From: Vibrio natriegens NBRC 15636 = ATCC 14048 = DSM 759
GTDB taxonomy: Bacteria; Pseudomonadota; Gammaproteobacteria; Enterobacterales; Vibrionaceae
NCBI RefSeq assembly: GCF_035621455.1
Contig: NZ_CP141822.1
Coordinates: 682,001-746,000, forward strand
Length of the DNA stretch: 64,000 nucleotides
Direction of reading: 5' to 3'
The notes under the pieces were generated by a model. That model made no database searches. It saw only the letters and a list, made by a program, of their open reading frames with translations, and had not been told where the DNA came from. Position numbers and translations under genes: made by a program. Below are positions 26,025-36,186 of the stretch, one piece after another; the stretch's first letter is position 1, and the number at the start of each line of letters is the position of its first letter.

Positions 26025-27314
26025 ATGCTCGAAAGGCTCTTTAAGCTCAGTGAAAATGGCACAAATGTGCGCACTGAGATCATCGCAGGTGTTACTACCT
26101 TCCTGACCATGGCTTACATCATCTTTGTAAACCCAGCTATCCTATCTGACACAGGCATGGATCGTGGCGCTATTTTTGTCGCAACCTGTCTTGCTGCGGC
26201 CATTGGCTGTTTCATTATGGGTCTGGTAGCAAACTACCCAATCGCACAGGCTCCGGGTATGGGGCTTAACGCGTTCTTTACCTACTCTGTAGTATTGGGA
26301 ATGGGTTACACATGGCAAGTGGCACTGGCTGCCGTATTTGTCTCTGGTGTTTTGTTCATTCTATTAAGTGTGTTCAAGATCCGCGAATGGATCATCAACT
26401 CAATTCCTCACTCTCTACGTACAGGCATTTCAGCGGGTATCGGCCTGTTCCTTGCGTTTATCGCACTCAAAAATGCAGGTATCGTAGTTGATAACCCAGC
26501 GACACTGGTTTCGATGGGTAATATTACGTCGTTACCATCAGTACTTGCTGCAATCGGCTTCTTCCTGACGATTTCGCTTGTTCACCGTGGTGTGAAAGGT
26601 GCGGTAATGATTGCCATTCTTGGTGTGACTGCATTAGGCCTACTTTTCGGTGACGTTCAGTGGGGCGGTGTGATGTCGACACCACCAAGTATTGCTCCTA
26701 CGTTTTTACAACTAGACTTCTCTGGCTTGTTTGAAGTTGGCATGATCTCCGTTGTATTTGCTTTCCTATTCGTTGACTTGTTCGACACTGCAGGTACGCT
26801 GGTTGGCGTTTCTCAAAAAGCAGGTCTAACCGACGAAAACGGTAACATTCCTCGCCTGAATAAAGCTTTGCTTGCTGATTCAACTGCAACTTCGGTAGGT
26901 GCTCTACTGGGTACATCAAACACCACTTCGTACATTGAGAGTGTTGCGGGTGTAGCTGCTGGTGGTCGTACTGGTCTGACGGCTGTGGTTGTTGGCGTAC
27001 TATTCCTACTGGCTCTATTCTTTTCACCTCTTGCAGGTATGATTCCAGCATACGCAACATCAGGCGCTCTATTTTACGTAGCGATCCTAATGCTGTCTGG
27101 CTTAGTAAGTATCGATTGGCGCGACCTGACTGAAGCGTCACCAGTGGTTGTTACTTGTCTGGTTATGCCACTGACTTTCTCAATTGCTGAAGGTATCACT
27201 CTAGGTTTTATCGCTTACTCTGCTATCAAGCTATTTAGTGGTAAAGGCCGTGATGTATCGCTCAGTGTTTGGGTGATGTCAGCCATCTTTATCGTGAAAT
27301 ACCTTGTAGGTTAA
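26025..27314 (+). CDS. NCS2 family purine permease (AzgA-type adenine/guanine/hypoxanthine)
   Basis: A 429-residue inner-membrane proton symporter with about 12-14 hydrophobic segments. The N-terminus (RTEIIAGVTTFLTMAYIIFV), APGMGLNAFF and LFDTAGTLVGVSQKAGL are hallmarks of the AzgA-like branch of NCS2 transporters (E. coli AdeP/GhxP), which take up adenine or guanine/hypoxanthine. The PurR-like operator and the following gpt gene (xanthine-guanine salvage) support a purine substrate; the precise one is open. It has its own terminator. Confidence 0.9.
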   Translation: MLERLFKLSENGTNVRTEIIAGVTTFLTMAYIIFVNPAILSDTGMDRGAIFVATCLAAAIGCFIMGLVANYPIAQAPGMGLNAFFTYSVVLGMGYTWQVALAAVFVSGVLFILLSVFKIREWIINSIPHSLRTGISAGIGLFLAFIALKNAGIVVDNPATLVSMGNITSLPSVLAAIGFFLTISLVHRGVKGAVMIAILGVTALGLLFGDVQWGGVMSTPPSIAPTFLQLDFSGLFEVGMISVVFAFLFVDLFDTAGTLVGVSQKAGLTDENGNIPRLNKALLADSTATSVGALLGTSNTTSYIESVAGVAAGGRTGLTAVVVGVLFLLALFFSPLAGMIPAYATSGALFYVAILMLSGLVSIDWRDLTEASPVVVTCLVMPLTFSIAEGITLGFIAYSAIKLFSGKGRDVSLSVWVMSAIFIVKYLVG

Positions 27315-27328
27315 TTCTATTTGGTTCC

Positions 27329-27364
27329 AAGCCAGTGAGGACATCTGTTCTTACTGGCTTTTTA
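27329..27364 (+). terminator. Terminator of the purine permease gene
   Basis: AAGCCAGT pairs with ACTGGCTT at the base of an imperfect 13-bp stem, followed by a T-rich tail. Confidence 0.75.
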
Positions 27365-27579
27365 TTTTGAATTTGTTCACCGAAATCGATGTTTCTGCGC
27401 TCTATGTGGAGAAATTTGATATCACCATTGGTATTAATATTAGCTTTCGGTAGAATAATCGTTTGCGCTGCTTTAAACCCCGCCTCAAATTTAGTTTGAG
27501 AGCTTAGTGAATATGTCGTTTATCCGCCTTTTTCACTGAATATTGGGGATACATATTTTTAAATTATTAGGTTATTACA

Positions 27580-28044
27580 ATGAGTAAAAAATTCATTATC
27601 ACTTGGGATGCGATGCAGACTTACTGTCGTGAACTGGCTGAAAAGCAAATGCCAGCTGAGCAGTGGAAAGGTATCTGGGCAGTAAGCCGTGGCGGTCTGG
27701 TTCCTGGTGCAATTCTGGCTCGCGAACTGGGCATTCGTTACGTTGATACTATCTGTATTTCAAGCTACGACCATGACCATCAGCGTGATATGTCTGTGCT
27801 TAAAGCACCAGAAGGTGACGGTGAAGGTTACCTAATCGTTGAAGACCTAGTAGATAGCGGTGATACAGCACGTCAATTGCGTGAAATGTACCCTAAAGCA
27901 AAAATGATTGCTGTATGCGCTAAGCCATCAGGTAAAGAGCTTCTTGATGACTACGTTGTTGATATTGAGCAAGATACTTGGATCGAGCAGCCGTGGGATA
28001 TGTCTATCCAGTACGTTGAGCCGGTAAACCGCAAGCAAAAATAA
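27580..28044 (+). CDS. gpt: Xanthine-guanine phosphoribosyltransferase
   Basis: Salvages guanine, xanthine and hypoxanthine by adding ribose-5-phosphate from PRPP. The 154 residues contain the PRPP-binding motif [11 protein letters not shown], the segment [10 protein letters not shown] and the C-terminal WIEQPWDM typical of Gpt (E. coli, 152 residues). It stands before frsA and crl as in enteric bacteria. The downstream hairpin is a clear terminator. Confidence 0.97.
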   Translation: MSKKFIITWDAMQTYCRELAEKQMPAEQWKGIWAVSRGGLVPGAILARELGIRYVDTICISSYDHDHQRDMSVLKAPEGDGEGYLIVEDLVDSGDTARQLREMYPKAKMIAVCAKPSGKELLDDYVVDIEQDTWIEQPWDMSIQYVEPVNRKQK

Positions 28045-28065
28045 TTGCAGTCAAAGAATATTGAG

Positions 28066-28094
28066 AAATGCCCCTGTTTAGGGGCATTTTTTTT
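28066..28094 (+). terminator. Terminator of gpt
   Basis: AAATGCCCC paired with GGGGCATTT around a short loop, followed by T8. Confidence 0.9.
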
Positions 28095-28135
28095 ATTATC
28101 ATTGTAAATATTGCAAATAGTCTAGAGCGCTTCGT

Positions 28136-29383
28136 ATGCCGGAAGATATCAGTAAAAACCTATCCGAAACTTTGTTTGTCAAACACAAGCAAGCCAAAGA
28201 AACCTCGGCATTGACTCAGTACATGCCAACTAGCCAGAAAATCCTCGATGAAAGAGAAGAGCAGGGAGATAGTGCCTGGTATCGTCATTTACTCCGTCTG
28301 CAATGGGCATGGCAAGGTGTACCTCCTATCGATATAGAATCGGTATTATCTAAAATAGCGTCATCAAAGCACTCTCGTACTAAAGATGAATGGTTAGATA
28401 CCGTTATGGGTTACCACAGTGGAAACTGGACGTTCGAGTGGATCAAGTTGGGCATGGAGCATCAAAAGCGCTCTGAAAATTTGCAAGGAGAAGCAGCTGC
28501 TGATGAGCTTTTTACTGCCTCTTTGTGTTTCAGTATCGCTGGCTACCCGCATTTAAAGAACGATAATTTAGCGTTGCAGGCTCAAGTACTGGCCAACAAA
28601 GCGTATTCGGAAGGGGCAGAGAAAACCCAATACACGATCAAACAAATTGAAGTGCCGTACCAGAATCGCAAAATTATTGCGAATTTACATCTGCCTAGAA
28701 CGGATAAACAATTGCCTGTGGTGATGGTTAGTGCGGGGTTGGATAGTCTGCAAACTGACATGTGGCAACTGTTCCGTCATCATTTTGCGCCGAAAGATAT
28801 TGCGATGCTAACGGTTGATATGCCTTCGATTGGACACAGTTCACACTGGCCTCTAACTGAAGACACAAGCTGTATCCATCAGGCAGTCTTGAATGAGCTC
28901 TATTCGATTCCTTACGTTGATCACCATAAAGTGGGTTTAGTTGGATTTCGCTTTGGCGGCAATGCAATGGTTCGTCTCTCATTTCTTGAGCAGGAAAAGA
29001 TCAAAGCCTGCGTTGCGATGGGCGCGCCTGTACACGATCTTTTTACCTCGTCTCAAAAATTACAGCAGATGCCGAAAATGTACCTGGATTTATTGGCATC
29101 ACGATTAGGCAAGAGTGCGGTAGACATCAACAGCATGGCAGGGCAAATGAAGGCCTGGTCGTTGAAAGTTCAAGGCTTTCTAACCAACCGTAGAACGAAG
29201 GTGCCAATTCTGGCATTGGGCTTGGAAGGCGATCCGGTCTCACCACATAGTGATAACCAGTTAGTTGCATTGTTTAGTCAGTATGGGCAGGCGAAAAAAA
29301 TCAGCGCCAAGTCTATTTCAAAAGGTTATGAGCAATCCCTCGATTTGGCCATAAAGTGGTTGGAAGATGAATTATTAAGATGA
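28136..29383 (+). CDS. frsA: FrsA family alpha/beta-hydrolase-like protein
   Basis: A 415-residue protein homologous to E. coli FrsA, which binds unphosphorylated EIIA-Glc and shifts metabolism between fermentation and respiration. In V. vulnificus it was reported as a cofactor-independent pyruvate decarboxylase, a claim that has been disputed. The conserved segments VMVSAGLDSLQTDMWQL, AMLTVDMPSIGHSS and GFRFGGNAMVRLSF are present. At the nucleophile elbow (GxSxG in hydrolases) the central residue is Arg (GFRFG), as in E. coli FrsA, so a classical serine esterase mechanism at this site is unlikely. It is located between gpt and crl. The Shine-Dalgarno is weak. Confidence 0.92.
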   Translation: MPEDISKNLSETLFVKHKQAKETSALTQYMPTSQKILDEREEQGDSAWYRHLLRLQWAWQGVPPIDIESVLSKIASSKHSRTKDEWLDTVMGYHSGNWTFEWIKLGMEHQKRSENLQGEAAADELFTASLCFSIAGYPHLKNDNLALQAQVLANKAYSEGAEKTQYTIKQIEVPYQNRKIIANLHLPRTDKQLPVVMVSAGLDSLQTDMWQLFRHHFAPKDIAMLTVDMPSIGHSSHWPLTEDTSCIHQAVLNELYSIPYVDHHKVGLVGFRFGGNAMVRLSFLEQEKIKACVAMGAPVHDLFTSSQKLQQMPKMYLDLLASRLGKSAVDINSMAGQMKAWSLKVQGFLTNRRTKVPILALGLEGDPVSPHSDNQLVALFSQYGQAKKISAKSISKGYEQSLDLAIKWLEDELLR

Positions 29384-29494
29384 CAAACCTTCCCATTGAG
29401 TTAAAGTGAATACCTGAGCAAAAATTAAGCTCATGATAATCAAATAATAATCATTCTTGAGTATTCACTTTTTATTATGGAAACGGAGATTCAT

Positions 29495-29884
29495 ATGCCA
29501 GAGACGACTCAGGGGCCAACTCACTTTCGCTTGATGTCTAAGTTAAAGGCGATAGGGCCTTATCTACGAGAACCGCAATCAGAAGAAGGTCGTTACTATT
29601 TTGATTGTTTGTCGGTGTGCGTCGACGATAAGAAATCACCAGAAAAACGAGAGTTTTGGGGCTGGTGGATGGACTTAGAGGCCATCGAAGGGGGCTTTAC
29701 TGCCAAATACCACATTGGCAAATACAATAAAGAAGGGCAATGGGACTCGGAAGCATTGCCTAAAAAATCGGTAGAGGAAGTTTACTTAACACAAAGTACC
29801 TTCCATCAGAAACTGGTCGATACCCTCGAAGAGCATTTCAAATTAGAGGTTGAATACCATACAGAGTCGTTTGACTTTGCTTGA
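29495..29884 (+). CDS. crl: Sigma factor-binding protein Crl
   Basis: Crl binds sigma-S (RpoS) and promotes its association with core RNA polymerase. The 129-residue form starts at the ATG at 29495, six bases after CGGAG; an upstream in-frame ATG at 29477 would add six residues. Conserved features are [15 protein letters not shown] near the N-terminus and the aromatic cluster [10 protein letters not shown]. In enteric bacteria it also sits beside frsA and proBA, so synteny agrees. Confidence 0.94.
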   Translation: MPETTQGPTHFRLMSKLKAIGPYLREPQSEEGRYYFDCLSVCVDDKKSPEKREFWGWWMDLEAIEGGFTAKYHIGKYNKEGQWDSEALPKKSVEEVYLTQSTFHQKLVDTLEEHFKLEVEYHTESFDFA

Positions 29885-29912
29885 TTCAGCCCTTTTTCTT
29901 CGCTGAAAAACA

Positions 29913-29936
29913 AAAAGGTGCGTTTTCGCACCTTTT
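29913..29936 (+). terminator. Terminator of crl
   Basis: AAAAGGTGCG and CGCACCTTTT around a TTTT loop, followed by T-rich sequence. Confidence 0.85.
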
Positions 29937-30003
29937 CTCTTGTTAAATCCCAATTTGATTGTTAAAACTCTCCTTTAATTTGTTTTTCACTTCAGAAGAC
30001 ATC

Positions 30004-31143
30004 ATGACAACGAATCAACAAAATGCAGTCGTTTCACATCCAAAAACCGTCGTTGTGAAACTGGGTACAAGTGTGCTTACAGGCGGGACACTCGCGCTAG
30101 ACCGTGCTCATATGGTTGAGCTGGCGCGCCAGTGTGCTGAACTTAAGAAACAAGGCCATTCAGTGGTAATGGTTTCGTCTGGTGCAATTGCAGCAGGCCG
30201 TGAGCATCTTGGATACCCCGCATTGCCCAACGAAATGGCGAGTAAACAATTACTTGCTGCAGTCGGGCAAACTCGTTTGATTCAAACGTGGGAGTCTCTG
30301 TTTAGTATTTACGATATCAAGATCGGCCAAATGCTACTGACTCGTGCAGATCTGGAAGATCGTGAGCGCTTTCTAAACGCGCGCGATACGATTAACGCTT
30401 TAGTCGCAAACGATATCGTTCCGATCGTTAATGAAAATGACGCCGTAGCGACAAGCGAAATTAAAGTCGGAGATAACGACAACTTGTCGGCTCTAGTGGG
30501 AATTTTATGTGGTGCAGATAAATTACTGCTCCTTACAGACCAAAAAGGACTGTTTACTGCCGACCCACGTAAAGACCCAAATGCCGAGCTGATCAAAGAA
30601 GTTAAGACGATTGATGACACGCTACGCAAAATTGCAGGTGGCAGTGGCACGACGCTGGGTACTGGTGGTATGGCGACTAAGCTTCAAGCGGCAGATATCG
30701 CTCGTCGCGCAGGGATTGAAGTTATCATTGCTGCGGGTAGTGCCGTTAACGTGATTTTTGATTCATTGAGCCCACAGCCACATGGCACACGTTTCTTACC
30801 TTGTTCTGAAGCTCTGGAAAACCGTAAGCGTTGGATCTTGGCTGGTCCTGCTGCATCAGGCGATATTATTATCGATGATGGTGCAGTAAACGCAGTGATT
30901 GGCACAGGCAGCAGCTTGTTAGCCAAAGGGGTGACTAAGGTCAGTGGCGATTTTGCCCGTGGTGAGGTGGTACGTGTTACCAATACTCATGGTAAGTTAG
31001 TGGCTCGTGGTATTAGTGCTTACTCAAGCGAGGATTTAACTAAAATCTCTGGTAAGCACAGCAAAGATATCATCACTGTCTTGGGGCACGATTACGGCTC
31101 AGAAGTCATTCACCGCGATGATCTTGTCGTCATTCAGGAATAG
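30004..31143 (+). CDS. proB: Glutamate 5-kinase
   Basis: First step of proline synthesis: glutamate + ATP to gamma-glutamyl phosphate, feedback-inhibited by proline. The 379 residues contain the amino acid kinase domain (about 15-270: [45 protein letters not shown]) and a C-terminal PUA domain (about 285-365). The ATG at 30004 is preferred to one at 29959 because the latter would add an untypical hydrophobic stretch. It is followed 17 bases later by proA. Confidence 0.97.
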   Translation: MTTNQQNAVVSHPKTVVVKLGTSVLTGGTLALDRAHMVELARQCAELKKQGHSVVMVSSGAIAAGREHLGYPALPNEMASKQLLAAVGQTRLIQTWESLFSIYDIKIGQMLLTRADLEDRERFLNARDTINALVANDIVPIVNENDAVATSEIKVGDNDNLSALVGILCGADKLLLLTDQKGLFTADPRKDPNAELIKEVKTIDDTLRKIAGGSGTTLGTGGMATKLQAADIARRAGIEVIIAAGSAVNVIFDSLSPQPHGTRFLPCSEALENRKRWILAGPAASGDIIIDDGAVNAVIGTGSSLLAKGVTKVSGDFARGEVVRVTNTHGKLVARGISAYSSEDLTKISGKHSKDIITVLGHDYGSEVIHRDDLVVIQE

Positions 31144-31160
31144 AAATTAAGGGAAGCACA

Positions 31161-32411
31161 GTGGATTTAACGAACATGGGTAAAGCTGCTAAAGATGCAG
31201 CTTTTGAATTGGCGACAGCGTCAACATCACAGAAAAACCAAGCTCTGGCTATCATTGCCGATGAGCTGGAAGCAAACTCAGCGGCTATTCTGGCTGCGAA
31301 TGCAAAAGACATCGCACTTGGCCGTGAAGCAGGTCTGACGGATGCATTACTGGACCGTCTGCTGCTGAATGAAGAGCGCTTAACGGGTATCGCGAATGAC
31401 GTACGTAACGTGATCAGCCTTAACGATCCTGTTGGTAGCGAAATCGACAGTAAAGTGCTAGAAAATGGCATGTCTTTGGCTCGTCGCCGCGTTCCCCTTG
31501 GTGTTGTTGGTGTGATTTACGAAGCACGTCCGAACGTAACGATTGATATCGCAGCCTTGTGTCTGAAAACCGGAAACGCCAGCATTTTACGTGGTGGTAA
31601 AGAGACCTTCTTCTCTAACATGGAGCTGGTCAAAGTTATCCAGTCTGCATTAGCTAAAGCGAACCTGCCTGCGGCTTCCGTTCAATACATTGAAAAGCCA
31701 GACCGAGAGCTTGTTTCTCAATTGCTAAAATTGGACGACTACGTGGATATGATCATTCCACGTGGTGGTGCTGGCCTACACAAAATGTGTAAAGAAAACA
31801 GTACCATTCCCGTTATTATTGGTGGTTTTGGCATCAGCCATATTTTTGTTGATGAATCGGCGGATCTTGAGAAGTCACTTAACGTGGTTGAAAACTCAAA
31901 GGTACAGCGTCCATCGGCATGTAACTCACTTGATACCTTATTAGTGCACAAAAAAGTGGCGGCTGAATTCTTGGCCTTGCTGGTTGAGCGCATGAACGAG
32001 AAGGTTACTTTTGTTGCTGAACCAAAAGCCAAAGCGCTGATGGCAAACGCGCAGCAAATTCGCGATGCGGGCGAAGGTGATTTTGATACAGAATGGTTGA
32101 GCTACACGCTTGGTGTGAAAGTCGTTGATGATGTAAAAGATGCCATTGACCACATGCGAGTACATAACGCCAGCCACTCAGATGCGATCATGACTAACAG
32201 CTTAGAAAATGCAGAGCTGTTCATCAACTCTGTGGGTTCTGCGGCAGTATACGTTAACGCGGCAACACGCTTTACCGATGGTGCACAATTTGGTCTCGGC
32301 GCTGAAGTTGCCGTTTCTACTCAGAAGCTTCATGCGCGTGGTCCAATGGGCTTAGAAGAGCTGACCAGCTACAAATGGGTAGGTAAAGCCAACTACTTAG
32401 TACGTAGTTAA
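31161..32411 (+). CDS. proA: Gamma-glutamyl phosphate reductase
   Basis: Second step of proline synthesis, reducing gamma-glutamyl phosphate to glutamate-5-semialdehyde with NADPH. The 416 residues belong to the aldehyde dehydrogenase superfamily, with the catalytic Cys in [14 protein letters not shown], the motif [10 protein letters not shown] and [20 protein letters not shown] near the end. It starts with GTG, preceded by AAGGGAAG. Operon with proB. Confidence 0.97.
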   Translation: MDLTNMGKAAKDAAFELATASTSQKNQALAIIADELEANSAAILAANAKDIALGREAGLTDALLDRLLLNEERLTGIANDVRNVISLNDPVGSEIDSKVLENGMSLARRRVPLGVVGVIYEARPNVTIDIAALCLKTGNASILRGGKETFFSNMELVKVIQSALAKANLPAASVQYIEKPDRELVSQLLKLDDYVDMIIPRGGAGLHKMCKENSTIPVIIGGFGISHIFVDESADLEKSLNVVENSKVQRPSACNSLDTLLVHKKVAAEFLALLVERMNEKVTFVAEPKAKALMANAQQIRDAGEGDFDTEWLSYTLGVKVVDDVKDAIDHMRVHNASHSDAIMTNSLENAELFINSVGSAAVYVNAATRFTDGAQFGLGAEVAVSTQKLHARGPMGLEELTSYKWVGKANYLVRS

Positions 32412-32434
32412 CATATTCCACTCGATATTGATTG

Positions 32435-32464
32435 AAAAAGGGGCGATAACGCCCCTTTTTGTTT
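32435..32464 (+). terminator. Terminator of proBA
   Basis: AAAAAGGGGC paired with GCCCCTTTTT around GATAAC, leading into a T-rich tail. Confidence 0.9.
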
Positions 32465-32527
32465 TCTCTCGCATACCAATTCCGCTACACTAGTTTGGCT
32501 TTTAAGAGCGCATTGATTGGAGGTGAT

Positions 32528-32977
32528 ATGCATTGTCCTTTTTGTTCGGAAAACGAAACAAAAGTTATTGATTCTCGCTTGGTTGCAGATGGCCATCAGG
32601 TTCGTCGTCGTCGCCAGTGTCTGACTTGTAGTGAACGCTTTACGACGTTTGAAACCGCTGAGCTGGTGATGCCTAAGGTGATTAAATCCAATGGCAACCG
32701 CGAACCGTTTGACGAAGATAAAATGGTCGGTGGCATTCAGCGTGCATTAGAAAAACGTCCGGTCAGCGCTGATGCAATTGAGCTGGCGATCAGTATGATT
32801 AAATCCCAGCTACGCGCTACGGGTGAGCGTGAAGTACCAAGTGAGATGATTGGCAACTTGGTGATGGATCAGCTGAAAGAACTGGACAAAGTGGCTTACA
32901 TCCGTTTTGCGTCTGTTTATCGCAGTTTCGAAGATATCCGCGAATTTGGCGAAGAGATTGCCCGTCTGGAAGACTGA
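32528..32977 (+). CDS. nrdR: Transcriptional repressor NrdR
   Basis: Represses ribonucleotide reductase genes in response to nucleotide (ATP/dATP) binding. The 149 residues start with the zinc ribbon (MHCPFC ... CLTC) and [17 protein letters not shown], followed by an ATP-cone (about 50-140). The ATG at 32528 is preceded by GGAGGTGAT, a perfect Shine-Dalgarno. It is the first gene of the row nrdR-ribD-ribE-ribBX-ribH-nusB, six bases before ribD. Confidence 0.98.
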   Translation: MHCPFCSENETKVIDSRLVADGHQVRRRRQCLTCSERFTTFETAELVMPKVIKSNGNREPFDEDKMVGGIQRALEKRPVSADAIELAISMIKSQLRATGEREVPSEMIGNLVMDQLKELDKVAYIRFASVYRSFEDIREFGEEIARLED

Positions 32978-32983
32978 TTAAAC

Positions 32984-34102
32984 ATGGATCAAAACACGCC
33001 TCAAATTACCTTCTCCCCTCAAGATTTCTCAATGATGTCGCGCGCCATCAGGCTCGCTAAGCGCGGCATCTATACCACGGCTCCTAATCCAAATGTTGGT
33101 TGCGTCATCGTTCGTGATGGACAGATAGTCGGAGAAGGTTATCATCTCCGAGCTGGAGAGCCACATGCCGAAGTCCATGCCTTGCGAATGGCTGAAGGTA
33201 AAGCCGAAGGCGCGACTGCCTACGTTACTCTCGAGCCTTGTTCTCACCATGGGCGAACGCCTCCTTGTGCCGAAGGGCTGATTAAAGCGAAGGTGGCGAG
33301 AGTTGTTTGCGCGATGCAAGACCCGAACCCCAAAGTCGCAGGGCGAGGCATTCAAATGCTTCGCGATGCAGGAATCGAGGTTCAGGTAGGATTACTGGAA
33401 AGCGATGCTCTCGAGTTGAATCGAGGATTCATCAAATTTATGCAGACGGGTATGCCTTTCATCCAATTAAAGATGGCGGCCAGTCTCGATGGTCAAACCG
33501 CACTCAGTAATGGACAGAGCCAGTGGATTACCTCCCCACGGGCTCGTCAGGATGTTCAGCGTTATCGTGCCATGAGTGGTGGGATATTATCGACCAGCAA
33601 AACGGTGATCGACGATAATGCCTCATTGAATGTTCGCTGGGACGATTTGCCTCAAACGATACGAGAGCAGTATCAACCTGAAGCTGTACGTCAGCCAGTA
33701 CGCATCATTTTAGATCGCCAATGCCAGCTGACAGATGATCTCAAGTTGTTTAATACCGATGGTGAGCGCATCATTGTCAGTCAAGACGGTGATATCGCCC
33801 CTCAATTGAATGAAGATGGCCAGATTGACCTCGCGACGATGTTGAAAGCCGTTGCCACTCAGCATCAAGTCAATCATTTATGGGTTGAAGCGGGAGCGAC
33901 GCTCGCGAGTGCACTCATACAGGCTAATCTTGTAGATGAATTGATCGTTTATCTTGCTCCAAAGTTGATGGGCAGTGATGGTCGCGGGCTGATTGGGGCA
34001 CTTGGTTTAACGTCAATGGATCACGTTATCGATCTGAACATTACCGATGCTCGTATGGTTGGGTTAGATATTCGAATTACCGCAACGCTTATACGAAAAT
34101 AG
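32984..34102 (+). CDS. ribD: Bifunctional diaminohydroxyphosphoribosylaminopyrimidine deaminase/reductase
   Basis: Carries out the deamination and side-chain reduction steps of riboflavin synthesis. The 372 residues have an N-terminal deaminase domain (about 15-145) with the zinc motif PHAEVHAL and PCSHHGRTPPC, and a C-terminal reductase domain (about 150-365: KMAASLDGQTAL, SGGILSTSKTVIDDN, EAGATLASALI). Directly follows nrdR, as in E. coli, and precedes ribE by 17 bases. No FMN riboswitch is visible upstream. Confidence 0.97.
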   Translation: MDQNTPQITFSPQDFSMMSRAIRLAKRGIYTTAPNPNVGCVIVRDGQIVGEGYHLRAGEPHAEVHALRMAEGKAEGATAYVTLEPCSHHGRTPPCAEGLIKAKVARVVCAMQDPNPKVAGRGIQMLRDAGIEVQVGLLESDALELNRGFIKFMQTGMPFIQLKMAASLDGQTALSNGQSQWITSPRARQDVQRYRAMSGGILSTSKTVIDDNASLNVRWDDLPQTIREQYQPEAVRQPVRIILDRQCQLTDDLKLFNTDGERIIVSQDGDIAPQLNEDGQIDLATMLKAVATQHQVNHLWVEAGATLASALIQANLVDELIVYLAPKLMGSDGRGLIGALGLTSMDHVIDLNITDARMVGLDIRITATLIRK

Positions 34103-34119
34103 ATAGAAAAGAAGCAATT

Positions 34120-34773
34120 ATGTTTACAGGCATTGTAGAAGCAGTAGGTAAACTTACTGCGATTACGCCGAAAGGCGAAGACATCACCGTAACCGTCGAA
34201 ACGGGCAATTTAGATATGTCTGACGTTAAGTTAGGCGACAGCATCGCGACTAATGGCGTTTGCTTGACGGTTATTGATTTTGGCAGCAATTATTACAGTG
34301 CGGATCTGTCGTTAGAGACACTGAAAATGACGGGTTTTGCACAATATCAAGTCGGTGACAAGGTTAATCTAGAAAAAGCCATGCTGCCCACCACGCGCTT
34401 TGGTGGACATATCGTGTCTGGTCATGTTGACGGTGTTGGCGAAATTGTAGAACGTAATCAAGTGGGTCGAGCAATCGAGTTTTGGGTGGCGATGCCTGCC
34501 GAAATCAGCAAATATGTTGCAGGAAAAGGCTCGATCACCGTAGACGGTATTAGTCTTACGGTAAATGACTTACGTAAAAATGCATTCAAGTTAACGATTG
34601 TTCCTCACACGAGCGAAGAAACCACGATTGATCAATTTCAGGTCGGTCGCAAAGTTAACTTAGAAGTGGATGTATTAGCTCGTTATATGGAGCGATTACT
34701 TCAGGGGCAGCAAGAAGAGAAGCAAGAGTCGCGTATTACTATGGATTTCTTGCAGCAGAACGGATTCGCCTAA
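34120..34773 (+). CDS. ribE: Riboflavin synthase, alpha subunit
   Basis: Dismutates two 6,7-dimethyl-8-ribityllumazine molecules to riboflavin. The 217 residues consist of two similar lumazine-binding repeats: the first begins MFTGIVEAVGKL with GVCLTVIDF, the second contains GGHIVSGHVDGVG and DGISLTVND. Called ribC in E. coli. A structured, 135-base gap follows before ribBX. Confidence 0.97.
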   Translation: MFTGIVEAVGKLTAITPKGEDITVTVETGNLDMSDVKLGDSIATNGVCLTVIDFGSNYYSADLSLETLKMTGFAQYQVGDKVNLEKAMLPTTRFGGHIVSGHVDGVGEIVERNQVGRAIEFWVAMPAEISKYVAGKGSITVDGISLTVNDLRKNAFKLTIVPHTSEETTIDQFQVGRKVNLEVDVLARYMERLLQGQQEEKQESRITMDFLQQNGFA

Positions 34774-34795
34774 GACAGTATTCACAGAACATCCG

Positions 34796-34863
34796 TGGGG
34801 CAATTGACTTACCGTTTGTAAAGCTCAAACTATTGCCGTAAGTTTGCTTGTACTCAAGCCCCA
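34796..34863 (+). other. Nested stem-loop in the ribE-ribBX intergenic region
   Basis: Three stems nest in order: 34796-34801 with 34858-34863 (TGGGGC/GCCCCA), 34807-34812 with 34838-34843 (ACTTAC/GTAAGT), and 34814-34818 with 34826-34830 (GTTTG/CAAAC). An exclusive alternative pairs 34799-34803 (GGCAA) with 34833-34837 (TTGCC). It does not show an RFN (FMN riboswitch) element. A regulatory or processing role is a guess. Confidence 0.5.
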
Positions 34864-34908
34864 ACAAATTGTTGCCGAAAATAAATTTAGAATAACGGGA
34901 AACAGAAT

Positions 34909-36018
34909 ATGCCAATCAGTACACCACAAGAAATTATTGATGACATTCGCGCAGGTAAAATGGTCGTCTTGATGGATGACGAAGACCGCGAGAATGAGGG
35001 TGATTTGATCATGGCTGCCGAGCATATCACGCCGGAAGCGATCAATTTTATGGCTACCCATGGACGTGGCTTGATTTGTCTTACAATGACTAAGGAGCGT
35101 TGCTCAAGTCTTGGTTTGCCGCCAATGGTGCAAGACAATAACGCGCAATACACGACAAACTTTACGGTTTCTATTGAAGCAGCAGAAGGGGTAACAACGG
35201 GTATCTCGGCTGCGGATCGAGCACGCACTGTTCAAGCGGCTGTAGCGCCAAATGCAAAAGCAGCGGATTTAGTTCAACCAGGCCATATCTTCCCACTAGC
35301 GGCTCAAGATGGTGGTGTGTTAACGCGCGCTGGCCACACTGAGGCAGGCTGTGATTTAGCTCGTCTTGCTGGTTTGGAACCTGCGTCGGTTATTGTTGAG
35401 ATTCTAAATGATGACGGCACGATGGCTCGCCGACCAGATCTTGAGATCTTCTGTGAAAAACACGGCATCAAGCTGGGTACGATCGCTGATTTAATCGAAT
35501 ACCGCAACAATACCGAGACAACCATTGAGCGTGTTGCTGAATGTAAGCTGCCGACCGAATTTGGTGAGTTTAATCTGGTGACTTACAAAGACACGATTGA
35601 TAACCAAGTCCATTACGCGATGTGTAAAGGCGATTTGAAAGCAAACACACCATTAGTTCGCGTACATCTTCAAGATGTGTTTACCGACTTACTTCGCAGT
35701 GACCGCAATGCTGAACGCAGCTGGACACTGGATAAAGCGATGAAGCGCATCGGCGAAGAAGGCGGTGTTTTAGTTGTGCTTGGTCATGAAGACTCCAGTG
35801 AGCTTCTTATCCATCGCGTGAAGATGTTTGAAGCGCAAGATAAAGGTGAAGCTCCGACGCTTGCGAAGAAACAAGGCACTTCTCGTCGTGTAGGGGTAGG
35901 TTCTCAAATTCTTGCTGACCTTGGCGTGAATGACATGCGTCTGTTATCGTCAAGCAATAAAAAATACCACGCGTTAGGCGGTTTTGGCCTAAATGTCGTT
36001 GAATACGTCTGTGAGTAA
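34909..36018 (+). CDS. ribBX: RibBX: DHBP synthase with a GTP cyclohydrolase II-like domain lacking the zinc site
   Basis: The N-terminal domain (about 1-200) is 3,4-dihydroxy-2-butanone 4-phosphate synthase, with the acidic metal site [12 protein letters not shown] and [14 protein letters not shown]. The C-terminal domain (about 205-369) aligns with GTP cyclohydrolase II but the zinc-binding cysteines are missing: where GCHII reads VRVHSEC...RCDCG, this reads [18 protein letters not shown]. Such hybrids were described as RibBX in proteobacteria, with RibB activity and no RibA activity. A separate ribA must exist elsewhere. Operon with ribD-ribE and ribH. Confidence 0.93.
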   Translation: MPISTPQEIIDDIRAGKMVVLMDDEDRENEGDLIMAAEHITPEAINFMATHGRGLICLTMTKERCSSLGLPPMVQDNNAQYTTNFTVSIEAAEGVTTGISAADRARTVQAAVAPNAKAADLVQPGHIFPLAAQDGGVLTRAGHTEAGCDLARLAGLEPASVIVEILNDDGTMARRPDLEIFCEKHGIKLGTIADLIEYRNNTETTIERVAECKLPTEFGEFNLVTYKDTIDNQVHYAMCKGDLKANTPLVRVHLQDVFTDLLRSDRNAERSWTLDKAMKRIGEEGGVLVVLGHEDSSELLIHRVKMFEAQDKGEAPTLAKKQGTSRRVGVGSQILADLGVNDMRLLSSSNKKYHALGGFGLNVVEYVCE

Positions 36019-36186
36019 CGACTGAACGATAAGTAACTGGTCTTGAATAGTCTTATGCTGTCCTAGGCCAGTAACTCGTTGCTCCCGCCAATTTCCATTA
36101 GATATTGCTCACACAATTGTGCTAGAATCCGGCGATTCTCACTTGATGAACATATTTCACTTAAAAATAGAGTTAAAGGAAAGCTT

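Noticed and set aside
26698..27141. Minus-strand 147-residue ORF within the purine permease gene
   Set aside because: Shadow of a strongly biased membrane-protein gene; no ribosome-binding site or recognisable domain.
34774..34908. FMN riboswitch before ribBX
   Set aside because: The conserved RFN core is not found; the stem nest is of another kind. Nor was an RFN seen before ribD or ribH.
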